Of a stretch of 64,000 bases of DNA, positions 45,286 to 57,139 are shown piece after piece. Every line of letters begins with the position of its first letter. Positions within the stretch are counted from its first letter, which is position 1. The position numbers were made by a program, and so were the translations under genes. This stretch comes from Glebionis coronaria (Eukaryota; Streptophyta; Magnoliopsida; Asterales; Asteraceae): positions 1,116,001 to 1,180,000 of the forward strand of contig JANFOE010000054.1 in assembly GCA_025667525.1 (NCBI GenBank), written 5' to 3'. Under the pieces are notes generated by a model. That model worked only from the letters and a program-made list of their open reading frames with translations. It was not told the origin of the DNA and did not search any database.

Positions 45286-48178
45286 TGAAAGAGAGATTTT
45301 GTTACTCTTTTTATTTTCTATTTTATCGTTCCTCGACTCACTCGAATTTGATTTCCGGTTTAAACGTAAAATTCGATTTGTTCTTGGTGAAACGTATTTT
45401 TGGGTATTTTTAAACTAATTAAAATAAATAAAAGCTATTTAAAATAAATCTATCTTAAAAATCTATAAAAATAAAATCTATTTAAAAATTATAACTTCTA
45501 CTAAACTTTAAAAATAATCTAATTAAAACTTTTTAAACTAAATACTTAATTAAAAATCTACTTTAAACAAATCTATTTTAAAACTATTTTATTTATTAAA
45601 ACTAATTAAACTTTTTAAATAAAAACATTTTTTTTATATTTATTTTATTTATTATTTTTAACCTAAACTTGCTTTAATAAAAATATTGATTAAAGATTTT
45701 TTTTAAAAAAACGGATTTAAATGAAACACTATTAAAACAAAAAGTTGCCAACTAATTACTCTATATTAAAAACCTAACAGAGAGTAAAAATCAAAAAGGC
45801 CTCTAGCCCAAGTGGTTATCACTCTAAGCCTGTGACCAGGAGGTCACAGGTTCGACCCCAGGATGAGACATAATTTGGAATTATTTCTTTTTGGCAGATT
45901 ACTAAAAGCAGTCTTAGGAAAGACTTTATGGTAGCTTATTTGCTTAAGCTGATCGGACTCAGCTTTTGAACTTATCAGTCAATTGGACTGATAAGCTTAA
46001 ACTTGAACAAATAAGCAGAAATCTCTACAAACCAATTAAACAAAGTCTAAGATTCAGCAGTCACAATAAACTTCTCAAACAAAGCAGGATAGCAGCATAC
46101 CAATCCCTAATTCAAACTGAATTTCATACAATCTATATTCGGCAAAGAATAGAAACTACTGAACATTCAAACCAACGAGAAATTATAAGCAGTTATCCTA
46201 CAAAATTAAAGCAGTAAGCAAAACGGCAAAACCCAAGTTCAACAGCAGACTTAATAACTAATAAAATCTATCAGTATGCCTACTAAAATCATCACCAATT
46301 CTAAACAAGTATTTCATTTACCATTAAAACTTTAGATTCACATACAGCAAACTAAAAATCAAATCCTCAACAGATCAAAACAGATGTGTATCCTATTTAA
46401 ACTCGCATAATCAAGCAACCATTCAGCAATAGCAGTTAATCACAATACACACGATAAACTTAAGCAGAATCAAGCTCCTAAATCCAAACATCTATTATTA
46501 AGCAGATAAGAAAAATCATATAGCATAAAAACTTAAACAAGAAAATAGAAGATAATAGCACCTTTTTGACGAAACCATTGAGAAGAAGGTATGCGCTGAG
46601 CAACCTTATTGAACCGGACTACACCATAATCGAACACCATTTAACACCATTCGAAACATCATCAAGCAGACTACGAACCAAATAACATCTCTTTCCACAA
46701 ATCACATTCGATCCAATATTTTAATTCATCCAGTAGGGATAAATTTTATCCAAACTTAAACTTTAAGAATTAATTATATAAAAATAGTAATAAAATTAAT
46801 TCGCATAACAGTTCTTAAAAGAAAAAAATAGATTATCGAGACACGAGGTAAAAGAAACACTGATATTTTATTAACTTCCAACAAGATTACAAGATTTAAA
46901 AGAAAAAAATTCAAATTACTTCTAAAACTAATTCTACAGCATAATTTTAAAGTAAAAAGAAGGATGAATTACAAGTAGAAAATGGGGGTATTTATAGCCT
47001 TCCCAGGGCTTTGTTGAGGAGGATATGCGCATCTTCTTGAGAATATTCTTCTCTATTCTTGACCATAGATCTTCAATTTTCTTCTCTCTCTTTAATCTGA
47101 TGGTTGAGATGGTACACAATAGCACACGGATCGCCAACGTGGCATCCGTGTGCTAGTTGTGTTTCTTCTTTGGCTTCTGATTGGTGGAAAAAGCTGGATG
47201 AGGTGTTAAATCCAGTAAGATTCGGCCACGTAGCATCCTCTCTCCATACCCTCTCTTCCGAATTCCTTGGGGTTTTATTTCCTTTGGTTTGAATTAATTA
47301 AATAGATGAAAATCCCCATGTAACTTTTATTATTTACCCATCTAGGGTTAATGAACAGTAGTTTTTTTAGCAGGTTTTTAGGGTGAGAAAATTGGGGAAG
47401 AAGGGTTTGCATAGTATGTATCGAAGGTTTAATGTGGTGAGTGGGGATATGGGTGGGGGACGGTTTTAACATATTAAATGCGTGAGTGACGTGTGTTTGT
47501 GAGAAAACAAGTAAATGGGGGATACGTGTTTTATTTAATGTGGAAGAGTGAGTGGATATATGCAACGTTTATCAAAAACGTAAAAAAGTGAATGTGAGTT
47601 TTGACCAAGTTAAATAACACACGTCCCAGCTTTGTATGAATTGACCTAATGGGCTTGAGCCCATTTTCCAAATCTTCCATGTGTTTTTGCTTGTTTAAGG
47701 AGTTTGGACCTTTGGCCCAAAGTTCTTTAGTCTGTCCCATCTAGTTGCAATATGGGCCTTATATGGGTTTGCAAATCAAAACCTTTTATTAACTTGAAAA
47801 TCTAAATGGGCCATTGAGCCCATTTACCCCATTGTGGGCCCCACTTGGCCATAAACCTGACAATTTATTAAATCCTCTAGAGTCGAGCTCGATTTTGGCT
47901 TCTATGATCTTTTTCTTCAAACTCGTGTCGATATTTGCCGGTTTTCGTGAACATGGCACACTTTTGGTCTTTAACTTTGTCTTTGTCTCTTTCTTGGACT
48001 TTTCTTCATTATTTGACCGTGAAATCCCGTGTTTTCTCTTCTTTTGATCATTTGTACCTATTTAAACACAAGAACACAAAACAAGCGTAATTCCGTCTTT
48101 TATGATATAAAACACATGTTTAGGTCTTGTTTTTCCTTGATTTAAGTGGCAAAAGGATAAGTGTTTACACACTTATTA
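45286..48178 (-). repeat. 3' LTR of the Athila-like element
   Basis: About 2.89 kb, nearly identical to 54241-57134. On the plus strand it runs from TGAAAGAGAG to ACACACTTATTA. It contains a tRNA-like segment at 45801-45872, AT-rich blocks at the left and several frames shared with the other LTR but without recognisable content. The minus-strand CAAGTGTAGGGGATTT just outside 48178 is the polypurine tract. Confidence 0.9.
45801..45872 (+). repeat. tRNA-like (SINE-like) segment in the LTR
   Basis: TAGCCCAAGTGG fits the polymerase III A box and GGTTCGACCCC, about 40 bases later, fits the B box. GTGACC and GGTCAC between them can pair as in a tRNA stem. The same segment recurs in the other LTR at 54753-54825, so it was in the element before insertion. 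The spacing and poor acceptor stem argue against a working tRNA; a captured SINE head is more likely. Confidence 0.6.
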
Positions 48179-50173
48179 AATCCCCTACACTTGACCATTG
48201 CAATGACCCCATGCAATGCATAGTTGTAAAGCAAAAAGATACATTTTTCTCATAATCAATCCATCCCGGCCTTTATTACTATTACTACTACTACTATGAC
48301 GAAAAGATAAAAACTTTAAAGGAAACAAAAGTTAAAATAATAACTTGGAAGTTATTCGATGGAAGAAACTCGTTAAGAAGTCCAAGACTTAAATTAGGGC
48401 TTTGGTGTCATGAATATTAATCACCCTCAAGTTTCACGTTCCCCATACCAAGCATAAAAACGAGATCATTGTTATTACAAGTTAGCACAACTAACACTTA
48501 CTCATGTGGTTTAATTAATAACTTAGACCCCCTTATTCCTACGGTGTATCTCTTTTATTTTATTTTTTTGTCTTGAATGATCACGAGGATGCATTTTTGA
48601 CTTATTTCGATAATTTATTTAGGCCGAAAATAAAGTAGGACGATTTAATCAATATTTAGCTAAAGGACAAAATCTTTTAAAACGGCTTCTCGAAACCTTA
48701 TAAAGTTCATATCTTGGCATAACTCGTTTCACGATTTGAGACCTTTCTCGGACCGATTTTTGGCATGTACTTGAAACTTCAAATCTTGAGAGACGTTCTT
48801 GAAATTATGGTCTTCTCTTCATTTTGGTATACATCTTCATTAGGAGTGAAAGATGCTTCAAACGTTGACCACGACTTCTTCATTTATCCTCTTCTTTATT
48901 TAGGATTTTGATATTCAACGATCAGCCTCCTTTTCGGACTTGGATCTATTTATCCTCATACCTTGTTAGGGTCTTTTTGGATAGACTTCTCCATGATCTT
49001 TAGGGGAGTAGTTGCTTCTCGTCGTGTGTCTTGATCCTTCATATTGATTTGAATTAATGATCTTCACATCATCTTAGGATCTTTAGCAAAAAAAGTGAAT
49101 CCTCATGCCTTGTGAGGGCCTTTTTGGACTCGGGTATCCTCATGCCTTGTGAGGGCCTTTTTGGATACGCCAATCTTCGCGTCCCGCTTCAATAAGTTAT
49201 GCCTTGGCTATGAACTCTAATTAATCCCGAGCAACTTTTAAATGATCTTGGACTAGAAGCTAAGTAAATTTTTAAATCGTACGACCTTATTTATTGCATT
49301 TATTTATTTACAAGTGATGGGAGAAAAAGTTCATAATTAACTCACATAAGTTAATGAAAGAATACCAAACTTATAATTAACTCTATCATCTCTCGTTCTC
49401 CATAATTTAAAATCTCAAGGAATGAGACTCGTAGATGCTTACCTAATAAACCAATTAAGGTCTACATGGTTAAGGATACTAGCTAGAGTAAACTCGGATA
49501 AGTAAACTCGGGTTGAGTCAAAATATTCACGACGGGCCTAATATATCAAAGACGTCTAAACTCGTTAAAACCATTTTATTTATTTATTTATTTTTGACTT
49601 TATTCTTGAAATGAAATATATACATATGATACTATGATAAAAGGAAAGAAAATAAATGGAAAAACTACTAGGCCAAAATAGATCAAAAATTTGAAAAACG
49701 TTGAAAATTTTAAAAAAATTTCCGGAAAAATGGGGTCAAATTCATGGAAAAGCCCACTAAAATTTCGATAGAAATCCCCCTACACTTAATATAAACATTG
49801 CCCTCAATGTTTAAGCATGTGGGAGAATAAACTCCCCGACACTTAGGACATTAAGTGCGTTGTTTAAATCGAGCTAAGGAAGAGACAACTAAAGTGATTA
49901 CATTTATTTATATACAAGTATGAATCACAATAGCAAAAACTTATGGAAGGAACCGGGTACACGGGAACACGGGATCACGGGTCGTGTCAAAAGTACCAAA
50001 AGTGGATCATCATAGCACAAGTACCTACACACATCACAACACACAAACAACCTACTTGGCTCCCCCCCTACACTTATTGGTGAATATGGATGAAGGTAAA
50101 AAAGGTGGAAAGGGTGGAAAAGGTGAAAAATCTAACCTAGTTAAACGATGCTTGATTTTTTCTTCACGAGTCT
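48179..50173 (-). other. 3' non-coding interior of the Athila-like element
   Basis: About 2 kb between the gag-protease stop and the 3' LTR. I see no reverse transcriptase, integrase or envelope motif. A short motif TGCCTTGTGAGGGCCTTTTT occurs twice near 49100-49165 with a looser third copy near 48960. Confidence 0.7.
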
Positions 50174-53100
50174 CTAGCTCGACTCGAGTTCCCGAATGTC
50201 ATCATTTAAATGGGAAAAATCATGGAAAACCGAGATTTCCAAGGGAGGAAAATCTCTCCATGATAGAGGGTGAAACAAAGTCATATAAGGCATACCCCAT
50301 GAAAATCCACCCGGGTCAAACACATAATTTCCATCACAAAAAGAAATAAACCCCGAGGTGGTAGAAGCACATAAAGCAAAGAAAAGTGGGGTATTCTTAG
50401 GCAACGATTGCTTAAATGAAAGGGTAAGGTGATTTGGAAATGATAACACAAAAGTCTCTATGCCGGGATCAAATACCGATTCCTTAACGGGAAAATAGCA
50501 AGAGGTAGTGACATTTAAGCTCAAAATATCATCAAAATCCAAAGTGGGAAGGTCGTCCTCTTCCAAACTTGATGTGAAAACATAAGTATCGTCGGAGTCA
50601 TAGGAAAACGCTTCCTCATGAGGAAAATAGGTATTTAGAAAGATATCTAAATCCTCCTCAAATGAAATAACCTCTAAATTAGGTATGATCTCTAAGAGTG
50701 GAGGATCCTCCTCTAAAGTCATGACTTCTAAAATTGGGGTATAGAAGTCAAAAGGAGTTTCCATGAAAGAATCAATCAGAGAGATATGAGGTGTATTAAG
50801 ATCATGGGGTGGGTCTTCAAAGTTGATGAGATCACTGAACGAAGTGTCATCATCGTAAGTATCAAAGATTGGTTGATCAAAAATGGGTGGGTCGAAAGTA
50901 GGTGGGTCAAAAGACGAGTTGTCTAAGCCGAAGATAGTGTGATCACTTGAAGAAGTGTCATCACTATAGGTGTCGTAATTAGGAGTTTCAAAAATTTGAG
51001 GCTCGAAGGGAAGGGATGAATTTATCACAAAATCATTTTGAGTGGACTTTTCAATTCCAAAAGGATTAATAAAAATCTCGTTATTATCATAATTAAGAAC
51101 ATCAATCATATTGACCGATTCTTTACCATTTGATTTTGTTGTGAGTTTACCTATTTTAAAAACTTGTTGTTCATCCCTAACCCTAAGAATTAACTCCCCT
51201 TCGGCTACATCAACTAAGGCTTTTCCGGATCGTAAGAATGGTCTACCAAGTATTAACGGAATACGAGGATCCATCTCATAGTCGACGACGACAAAGTCCA
51301 CGGGAAAAGTGAATGTACCAAATCGAACAAAAACGTCCTCGGCAATACCAACGGGGTATGCGAGAGTTCGATTAGCTAGCTCTAAAGTCATACGAGTCGG
51401 TACAAGGTCGGGTAATGATAATTGTTTCCAAACCGAAAGTGGCATAAGATTGATGCTAGCGCCGAGATCCGCTAAAGCCATACAATCATCGATTTGAGGA
51501 AATGAGCAAGGTAACACGAATCGTCCGGGATCTCCTAGCTTTTCGGGAAGCTCTTTGAGAAGAATCGCGGAACAATTCTCATTTAAACGGGTGTTAACGA
51601 GCTCTACCATTTTTTCTTTCTTATTGAGCAAATCTTTGAACATTTTGACAAATTTTGGCATTTGAGCAAGTGCTTCAATAAGACTAACGTTAACATTCAC
51701 GTTGGAGATCATCTTCAAGAAATTGGAGACATGAATGTCATCTTTGGTGAGCAATTTCTCCTTGTCTAACCTAGATGGATAAGGAATATTAGGCTTAGAC
51801 TTTGAAGGTTGAGAAGGAGAGGGACTCGCTTCTTGAAAAACCGTAGGGATAGGCTCGTTGGGCAATGGAGTGCTAGTACTAGGAGTGGTAGTGGGCGGAA
51901 TCACCGGAGGGGGAGTAGGATTACTCATTATGACCTCCGGGCCTTGTCTCTCCTTTATTGGCGAAGAGATGGAAGGTCCCACTAAAGTGGCTCCACTTCG
52001 AGTATTGATAGTACTCACATTAGCACGAGGGTTGGTTTCAGTATTCGAAGGTAAGGCTCCTTGGGGTCGAAAGGCTTGCAATATAGTCAAAAATCTCTTA
52101 TCGTTGGACTCTTGTACTTGCCTAGAAGATTCTTGCATAGCTTTCATGATTTTCTCATGTTCGGTCAATTTTTGGAGAACCAAGTCCATTTGAGGATTTT
52201 GCATGTTCATTTTATTATACCCTTGATTAGGAAAACCTTGGTTTTGAAATTGAGATTGACAACCGTTGTTATAAAAACCTTGATTATTATTTTGAAACCC
52301 TTGGTTTTGACCATTAAAATTCCCTTGATTAGCATTCCCTTGAAAATTACCCATTTGAGGACCTTGGTTCCTATTTTGGGTGGGTGGGGGTGGTCTTTGC
52401 GGAGCTACAAAACCCGGGGGAGCCAAATAATTAGTACTCTTATAAGACAAATGGTTAACATCAACATTAGGTTTAAATGGAACCCGTTCATTAGCATTAA
52501 AAGCACAAACTTGTTGTTGTTGATTATAAACCTTGTCACAATTGAAATACGAATGTGGTCCACCACAAGTCTCACACGTTTCACTATTATCTTTCACTGC
52601 ATGCACATGGGTGGTGAGGGCGTCGGTTTTTAGAGCGAGTTTTTCAACAAGTGAAGTAAGTTTATTAATTTGATCATTCACCTCATTATTACTCGTACTA
52701 GCACTTGCCATATTAGCCCTAACACTTTTGGTTTGCACTTTTACCTTGTTCTCAATAATGGCCCAAGCCTCGTCCATGGATTTCACAAGAATATTGCCCC
52801 CCGCGGCACTATTAAGTGAGTCTTGGTCGTTTAGAGTTAAACCATTATAAAACGTGTTGATTTGATGCACTTTAGTAAAACCGTGTGGTGGACATTTTCT
52901 CAAAAGTTCTTTAAAACGATCCCAAGACTCACTAAACGTTTCCCCGTATTTTTGTTCAAAGGTGATGATTTCATTCCTTAAAGCGGTGGTCCGTGATGGT
53001 GGGAAAAAGTAATTAATGAACTTGGTCTCTAAGTCGCTCCATGTGGTAATACTTTGGGGTGGTTCCTTATCAAGCCAAATCCGGGCTTGTCCCTCGAGGG

Positions 53101-53494
53101 AAAAAGGAAAAAGTTGTAGGCGAACGGCCTCTTGTGGCACCCCATTGTATTTGACGGTGTTAGCTAATTGGATGAAACGTTTGATATGAGCTTGTGGGTC
53201 ATCATTAGTACGGCCTAAAAATGGTGTAGCGGAAACCATTCGAATAAAATCCGGTTTAAGTTCAAAATAATTAGCTCCAATGGTCGGCACCACAATCGCG
53301 TCATCGTTTCCTTCAACGTGAGATTGTAGAATCTCAATCATTGGTCGATTATCCGTTGCCATCGTTATGTCGAAAGCTCGATTCTCGGGATCGGCTTGAA
53401 TGACGGTCCTTTTGTTTTTCTTCTTCTTCTTTTTGGAAGAATTAGAATTATTTGGTACACCACTCGGTATGTGTGCACGCGCGCGAGTGCGCAT
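50174..53494 (-). CDS. Athila-like Gag-protease with long acidic tail, intact
   Basis: First ATG at 53492-53494, stop TAG at 50174-50176, about 1,106 codons without a break; an internal Met at MATDNRPM (about 45 codons in) is an alternative start. Order: a basic Lys-rich start; the Gag domain (residues about 90-230: HIKRFIQLANTVKYNGV, LFPFSLEGQARIWLD, LRNEIITFEQKYGETFSESW); a knuckle CETCGGPHSYFNC; an Asn/Gln/Phe-rich linker; then the aspartic protease near residue 690 (DCMALADLGASINLMP, active triad D-L-G, with PLILGRPFLRSG). After about residue 800 comes a tail rich in Asp, Glu, Phe and Pro with FDPPTFDPPIFDQPIFD-like repeats. A normal Athila Pol would begin there. The product would form particles that mature themselves but could not reverse-transcribe alone. 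Confidence 0.88.
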   Translation of the reverse strand: MRTRARAHIPSGVPNNSNSSKKKKKKNKRTVIQADPENRAFDITMATDNRPMIEILQSHVEGNDDAIVVPTIGANYFELKPDFIRMVSATPFLGRTNDDPQAHIKRFIQLANTVKYNGVPQEAVRLQLFPFSLEGQARIWLDKEPPQSITTWSDLETKFINYFFPPSRTTALRNEIITFEQKYGETFSESWDRFKELLRKCPPHGFTKVHQINTFYNGLTLNDQDSLNSAAGGNILVKSMDEAWAIIENKVKVQTKSVRANMASASTSNNEVNDQINKLTSLVEKLALKTDALTTHVHAVKDNSETCETCGGPHSYFNCDKVYNQQQQVCAFNANERVPFKPNVDVNHLSYKSTNYLAPPGFVAPQRPPPPTQNRNQGPQMGNFQGNANQGNFNGQNQGFQNNNQGFYNNGCQSQFQNQGFPNQGYNKMNMQNPQMDLVLQKLTEHEKIMKAMQESSRQVQESNDKRFLTILQAFRPQGALPSNTETNPRANVSTINTRSGATLVGPSISSPIKERQGPEVIMSNPTPPPVIPPTTTPSTSTPLPNEPIPTVFQEASPSPSQPSKSKPNIPYPSRLDKEKLLTKDDIHVSNFLKMISNVNVNVSLIEALAQMPKFVKMFKDLLNKKEKMVELVNTRLNENCSAILLKELPEKLGDPGRFVLPCSFPQIDDCMALADLGASINLMPLSVWKQLSLPDLVPTRMTLELANRTLAYPVGIAEDVFVRFGTFTFPVDFVVVDYEMDPRIPLILGRPFLRSGKALVDVAEGELILRVRDEQQVFKIGKLTTKSNGKESVNMIDVLNYDNNEIFINPFGIEKSTQNDFVINSSLPFEPQIFETPNYDTYSDDTSSSDHTIFGLDNSSFDPPTFDPPIFDQPIFDTYDDDTSFSDLINFEDPPHDLNTPHISLIDSFMETPFDFYTPILEVMTLEEDPPLLEIIPNLEVISFEEDLDIFLNTYFPHEEAFSYDSDDTYVFTSSLEEDDLPTLDFDDILSLNVTTSCYFPVKESVFDPGIETFVLSFPNHLTLSFKQSLPKNTPLFFALCASTTSGFISFCDGNYVFDPGGFSWGMPYMTLFHPLSWRDFPPLEISVFHDFSHLNDDIRELESS

Positions 53495-54222
53495 ACAACT
53501 CAAACTTTGGAATGAGGTAGGAGACCTCGGTCGACTTTGAGAGGAAAAGGATTTTCCCTCTCGAGGAGCGATATGAAAAAGTCACAAAAATATATACGTA
53601 AATACTACTTGAGTTGGCAAACCAATAAGCGGTCGTCCCTCTCAATATACGCACAAGCAAGCGGGGAAACGAGGTGGCACGAAGCACTTAAGTACCTTTT
53701 TCCTTAGACGGCTTTTTATAGCGCGTCGCCTTATACCCACCTTATAGTTTGTATAAATCGAGTTCAAACGTTTTATTAGTATTTATCTATTTTGCCCTTT
53801 ATTTGTGTTTTGGATGCGAATACAATAGTTAGGTGATGAAATCCCAACTAAGGCCTTATTTGAAAAGTAGGTAAATTTATTGTGCTACGTAATATACTAT
53901 AGTAAAAGAAAAATCTTTTTGTATTTTTTTAGAAAAATATATATTCACAAGAAAAACGAAAGAAATCGAAAAATAACAATAATACGTAATATTTTTGGTG
54001 TAATACGTTTAGGAAAACGTATTACATTTGGATTTTTTTTAATTTTTTTGTTGCAAATCTTAGGAAAGAAATTGCTTTTGATGATTTTTTATTTTTTTGT
54101 ATTTTTATCTTTTTGATTTTTTTGTTGTTTTTGATTTTGTTGCAAGAAAACGGAACGTTCAAAAATGAACGGGTCCCAAAATCCAAACGTCTTCACGAAA
54201 AATCGTTAATCGTACGAGCGAA
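53495..54222 (-). other. Leader of the Athila-like element
   Basis: About 730 bases between primer-binding site and gag ATG. AT-rich in its upstream half; no recognised coding content. Confidence 0.65.
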
Positions 54223-54237
54223 GCGGCAGCGGCGCCA
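54223..54237 (-). other. Primer-binding site of the Athila-like element
   Basis: Minus-strand TGGCGCCGCTGCCGC, three bases after the 5' LTR. It closely resembles the TGGCGCCGTTGCCGG site typical of Athila-type elements and so supports the lineage call. Confidence 0.85.
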
Positions 54238-54240
54238 TTT

Positions 54241-57134
54241 TGAAAGAGAGATTTTGTTACTCTTTTATTTTCTATTTTATCGTTCCTCGACTCACTCGAA
54301 TTTGATTTCCGGTTTAAACGTAAAATTCGATTTGTTCTTGGTGAAACGTATTTTTGGGTATTTTTAAACTAATTAAAAAAATAAAAGCTATTTAAAATAA
54401 ATCTATCTTAAAAATCTATAAAAATAAAATCTATTTAAAAATTATAACTTCTACTAAACTTTAAAAATAATCTAATTAAAACTTTTTAAACTAAATACTT
54501 AATTAAAAATCTACTTTAAACAAATCTATTTTAAAACTATTTTATTTATTAAAACTAATTAAACTTTTTAAATAAAAACATTTTTTTTTATATTTATTTT
54601 ATTTACTATTTTTAACCTAAACTTGCTTTAATAAAAATATTGATTAAAGATTTTTTTAAAAAAAAACGGATTTAAATGAAACACTATTAAAACAAAAAGC
54701 TGCCAACTAATTACTCTATATTAAAAACCTAAAAGAGAGTAAAAATCAAAAAGGCCTCTAGCCCAAGTGGTTATCACTCTAAGCCTGTGACCTGGAGGTC
54801 ACAGGTTCGACCCCAGGATGAGACATAATTTGGAATTATTTCTTTTTGGCAGATTACTAAAAGCAGTCTTAGGAAAGACTTTATGGTAGCTTATTTGCTT
54901 AAGCTGATCGGACTCAGCTTTTGAACTTATCAGTCAATTGGACTGATAAGCTTAAACTTGAACAAATAAGCAGAAATCTCTACAAACCAATTAAACAAAG
55001 TCTAAGATTCAGCAGTCACAATAAACTTCTCAAACAAAGCAGGATAGCAGCATACCAATCCCTAATTCAAACTGAATTTCGTACAATCTATATTCGGCAA
55101 AGAATAGAAACTACTGAACATTCAAACCAACGAGAAATTATAAGCAGTTATCCTACAAAATTAAAGCAGTAAGCAAAACGGCAAAACCCAAGTTCAACAG
55201 CAGACTTAATAACTAATAAAATCTATCAGTATGCCTACTAAAATCATCACCAATTCTAAACAAGTATTTCATTTACCATTAAAACTTCAGATTCACATAC
55301 AGCAAACTAAAAATCAAATCCTCAACAGATCAAAACAGATGTGTATCCTATTTAAACTCGCATAATCAAGCAACCATTCAGCAATAGCAGTTAATCACAA
55401 TACACACGATAAACTTAACCAGAATCAAGCTCCTAAATCCAAACATCTATTATTAAGCAGATAAGAAAAATCATATAGCATAAAAACTTAAACAAGAAAA
55501 TAGAAGATAATAGCACCTTTTTGACGAAACCATTGAGAAGAAGGTATGCGCTGAGCAACCTTATTGAACCGGACTACACCATAATCGAACACCATTTAAC
55601 ACCATTCGAAACATCATCAAGCAGACTACGAACCAAATAACATCTCTTTCCACAAATCACATTCGATCCAATATTTTAATTCATCCAGTAGGGATAAATT
55701 TTATCCAAACTTAAACTTTAAGAATTAATTATATAAAAATAGTAATAAAATTAATTCGCATAACAGTTCTTAAAAGAAAAAAATAGATTATCGAGACACG
55801 AGGTAAAAGAAACACTGATATTTTATTAATTTCCAACAAGATTACAAGATTTAAAAGAAAAGAAATACAAATTACTTCTAAAACTAATTCTACGGCATAA
55901 TTTTAAAGTAAAAAGAAGGATGAATTACAAGTAGAAAATGGGGGTATTTATAGCCTTCCCAGGGCTTTGTTGAGGAGGATATGCGCATCTTCTTGAGAAT
56001 ATTCTTCTCTATTCTTGACCATAGATCTTCAATTTTCTTCTCTCTCTTTAATCTGATGGTTGAGATGGTACACAATAGCACACGGATCGCCAACGTGGCA
56101 TCCGTGTGCTAGTTGTGTTTCTTCTTTGGCTTCTGATTGGTGGAAAAAGCTGGATGAGGTGTTAAATCCAGTAAAATTCGGCCACGTAGCATCCTCTCTC
56201 CATACCCTCTCTTCCGAATTCCTTGGGGTTTTATTTCCTTTGGTTTGAATTAATTAAATAGATGAAAAGCCCCATGTAACTTTTATTATTTACCCATCTA
56301 GGGTTAATGAACAATAGTTTTTTTAGCAGGTTTTTAGGGTGAGAAAATTGGGGAAGAAGGGTTTGCATAGTATGTATCGAAGGTTTAATGTGGTGAGTGG
56401 GGATATGGGTGGGGGACGGTTTTAACATATTAAATGTGTGAGTGACGTGTGTTTGTGAGAAAACAAGTAAATGGGGGATACGTGTTTTATTTAATGTGGA
56501 AGAGTGAGTGGATATATGCAACGTTTATCAAAAACGTAAAAAAGTGAATGTGAGTTTTGACCAAGTTAAATAACACACGTCCCAGCTTTGTATGAATTGA
56601 CCTAATGGGCTTGAGCCCATTTTCCAAATCTTCCATGTGTTTTTGCTTGTTTATGGAGTTTGGACCTTTGGCCCAAAGTTCTTTAGTCCGTCCCATCTAG
56701 TTGCAATATGGGCCTTATATGGGTTTGCAAATCAAAACCTTTTATTAACTTGAAAATCTAAATGGGCCATTGAGCCCATTTACCCCATTGTAGGCCCCAC
56801 TTGGCCATAAACCTGACAATTTATTAAATCCTCTAGAGTCGAGCTCGATTTTGGCTTCTATGATCTTTTTCTTCAAACTCGTGTCGATATTTGCCGGTTT
56901 TCTTGAACATGGCACACTTTTGGTCTTTAACTTTGTCTTTGTCTCTTTCTTGGACTTTTCTTCATTATTTGACCGTGAAATCCTGTGTTTTCTCTTCTTT
57001 TGATCATTTGTACCTATTTAAACACAAGAACACAAAACAAGCGTAATTCCGTCTTTTATGATATAAAACACATGTTTAGGTCTTGTTTTTCCTTGATTTA
57101 AGTGGCAAAAGGATAAGTGTTTACACACTTATTA
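54241..57134 (-). repeat. 5' LTR of the Athila-like element
   Basis: 2,894 bases, about 99 percent identical by eye to 45286-48178. It ends next to AATGT. A tRNA-like segment lies at 54753-54825. Confidence 0.9.
54753..54825 (+). repeat. tRNA-like (SINE-like) segment, second LTR copy
   Basis: Same A box and B box as 45801-45872. The visible difference is GTGACCTGG here against GTGACCAGG there. Confidence 0.6.
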
Positions 57135-57139
57135 AATGT

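Larger units (their letters stand above)
45286..57134 (-). mobile_element. Athila-like Ty3/Gypsy element encoding Gag and protease only
   Basis: An 11.85-kb minus-strand element: 5' LTR 54241-57134, primer-binding site 54223-54237, an AT-rich leader, one long intact gag-protease frame (53494-50174), about 2 kb of non-coding DNA, 3' LTR 45286-48178. No reverse transcriptase, RNase H or integrase is present in any frame, and there is no trace of a deletion scar. The LTRs differ at about 25-28 places in 2.89 kb by eye (about 1 percent). It must depend on another element for its enzymes. Confidence 0.88.

Noticed and set aside
45801..45872. Functional tRNA gene
   Set aside because: A and B boxes are present but acceptor and anticodon stems do not form a convincing cloverleaf, and the segment is inside both LTRs of a mobile element.
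45966..46217. 83-codon frame conserved in both Athila-like LTRs (also 54921-55172)
   Set aside because: Conservation follows from the LTRs being recent copies of each other; no protein-like composition.
52061..52633. 190-codon plus-strand frame
   Set aside because: Antisense of the intact Athila-like gag-protease frame.
53880..54367. Two overlapping plus-strand frames rich in Phe, Leu and Lys
   Set aside because: AT-rich leader of a minus-strand element; composition artefact.
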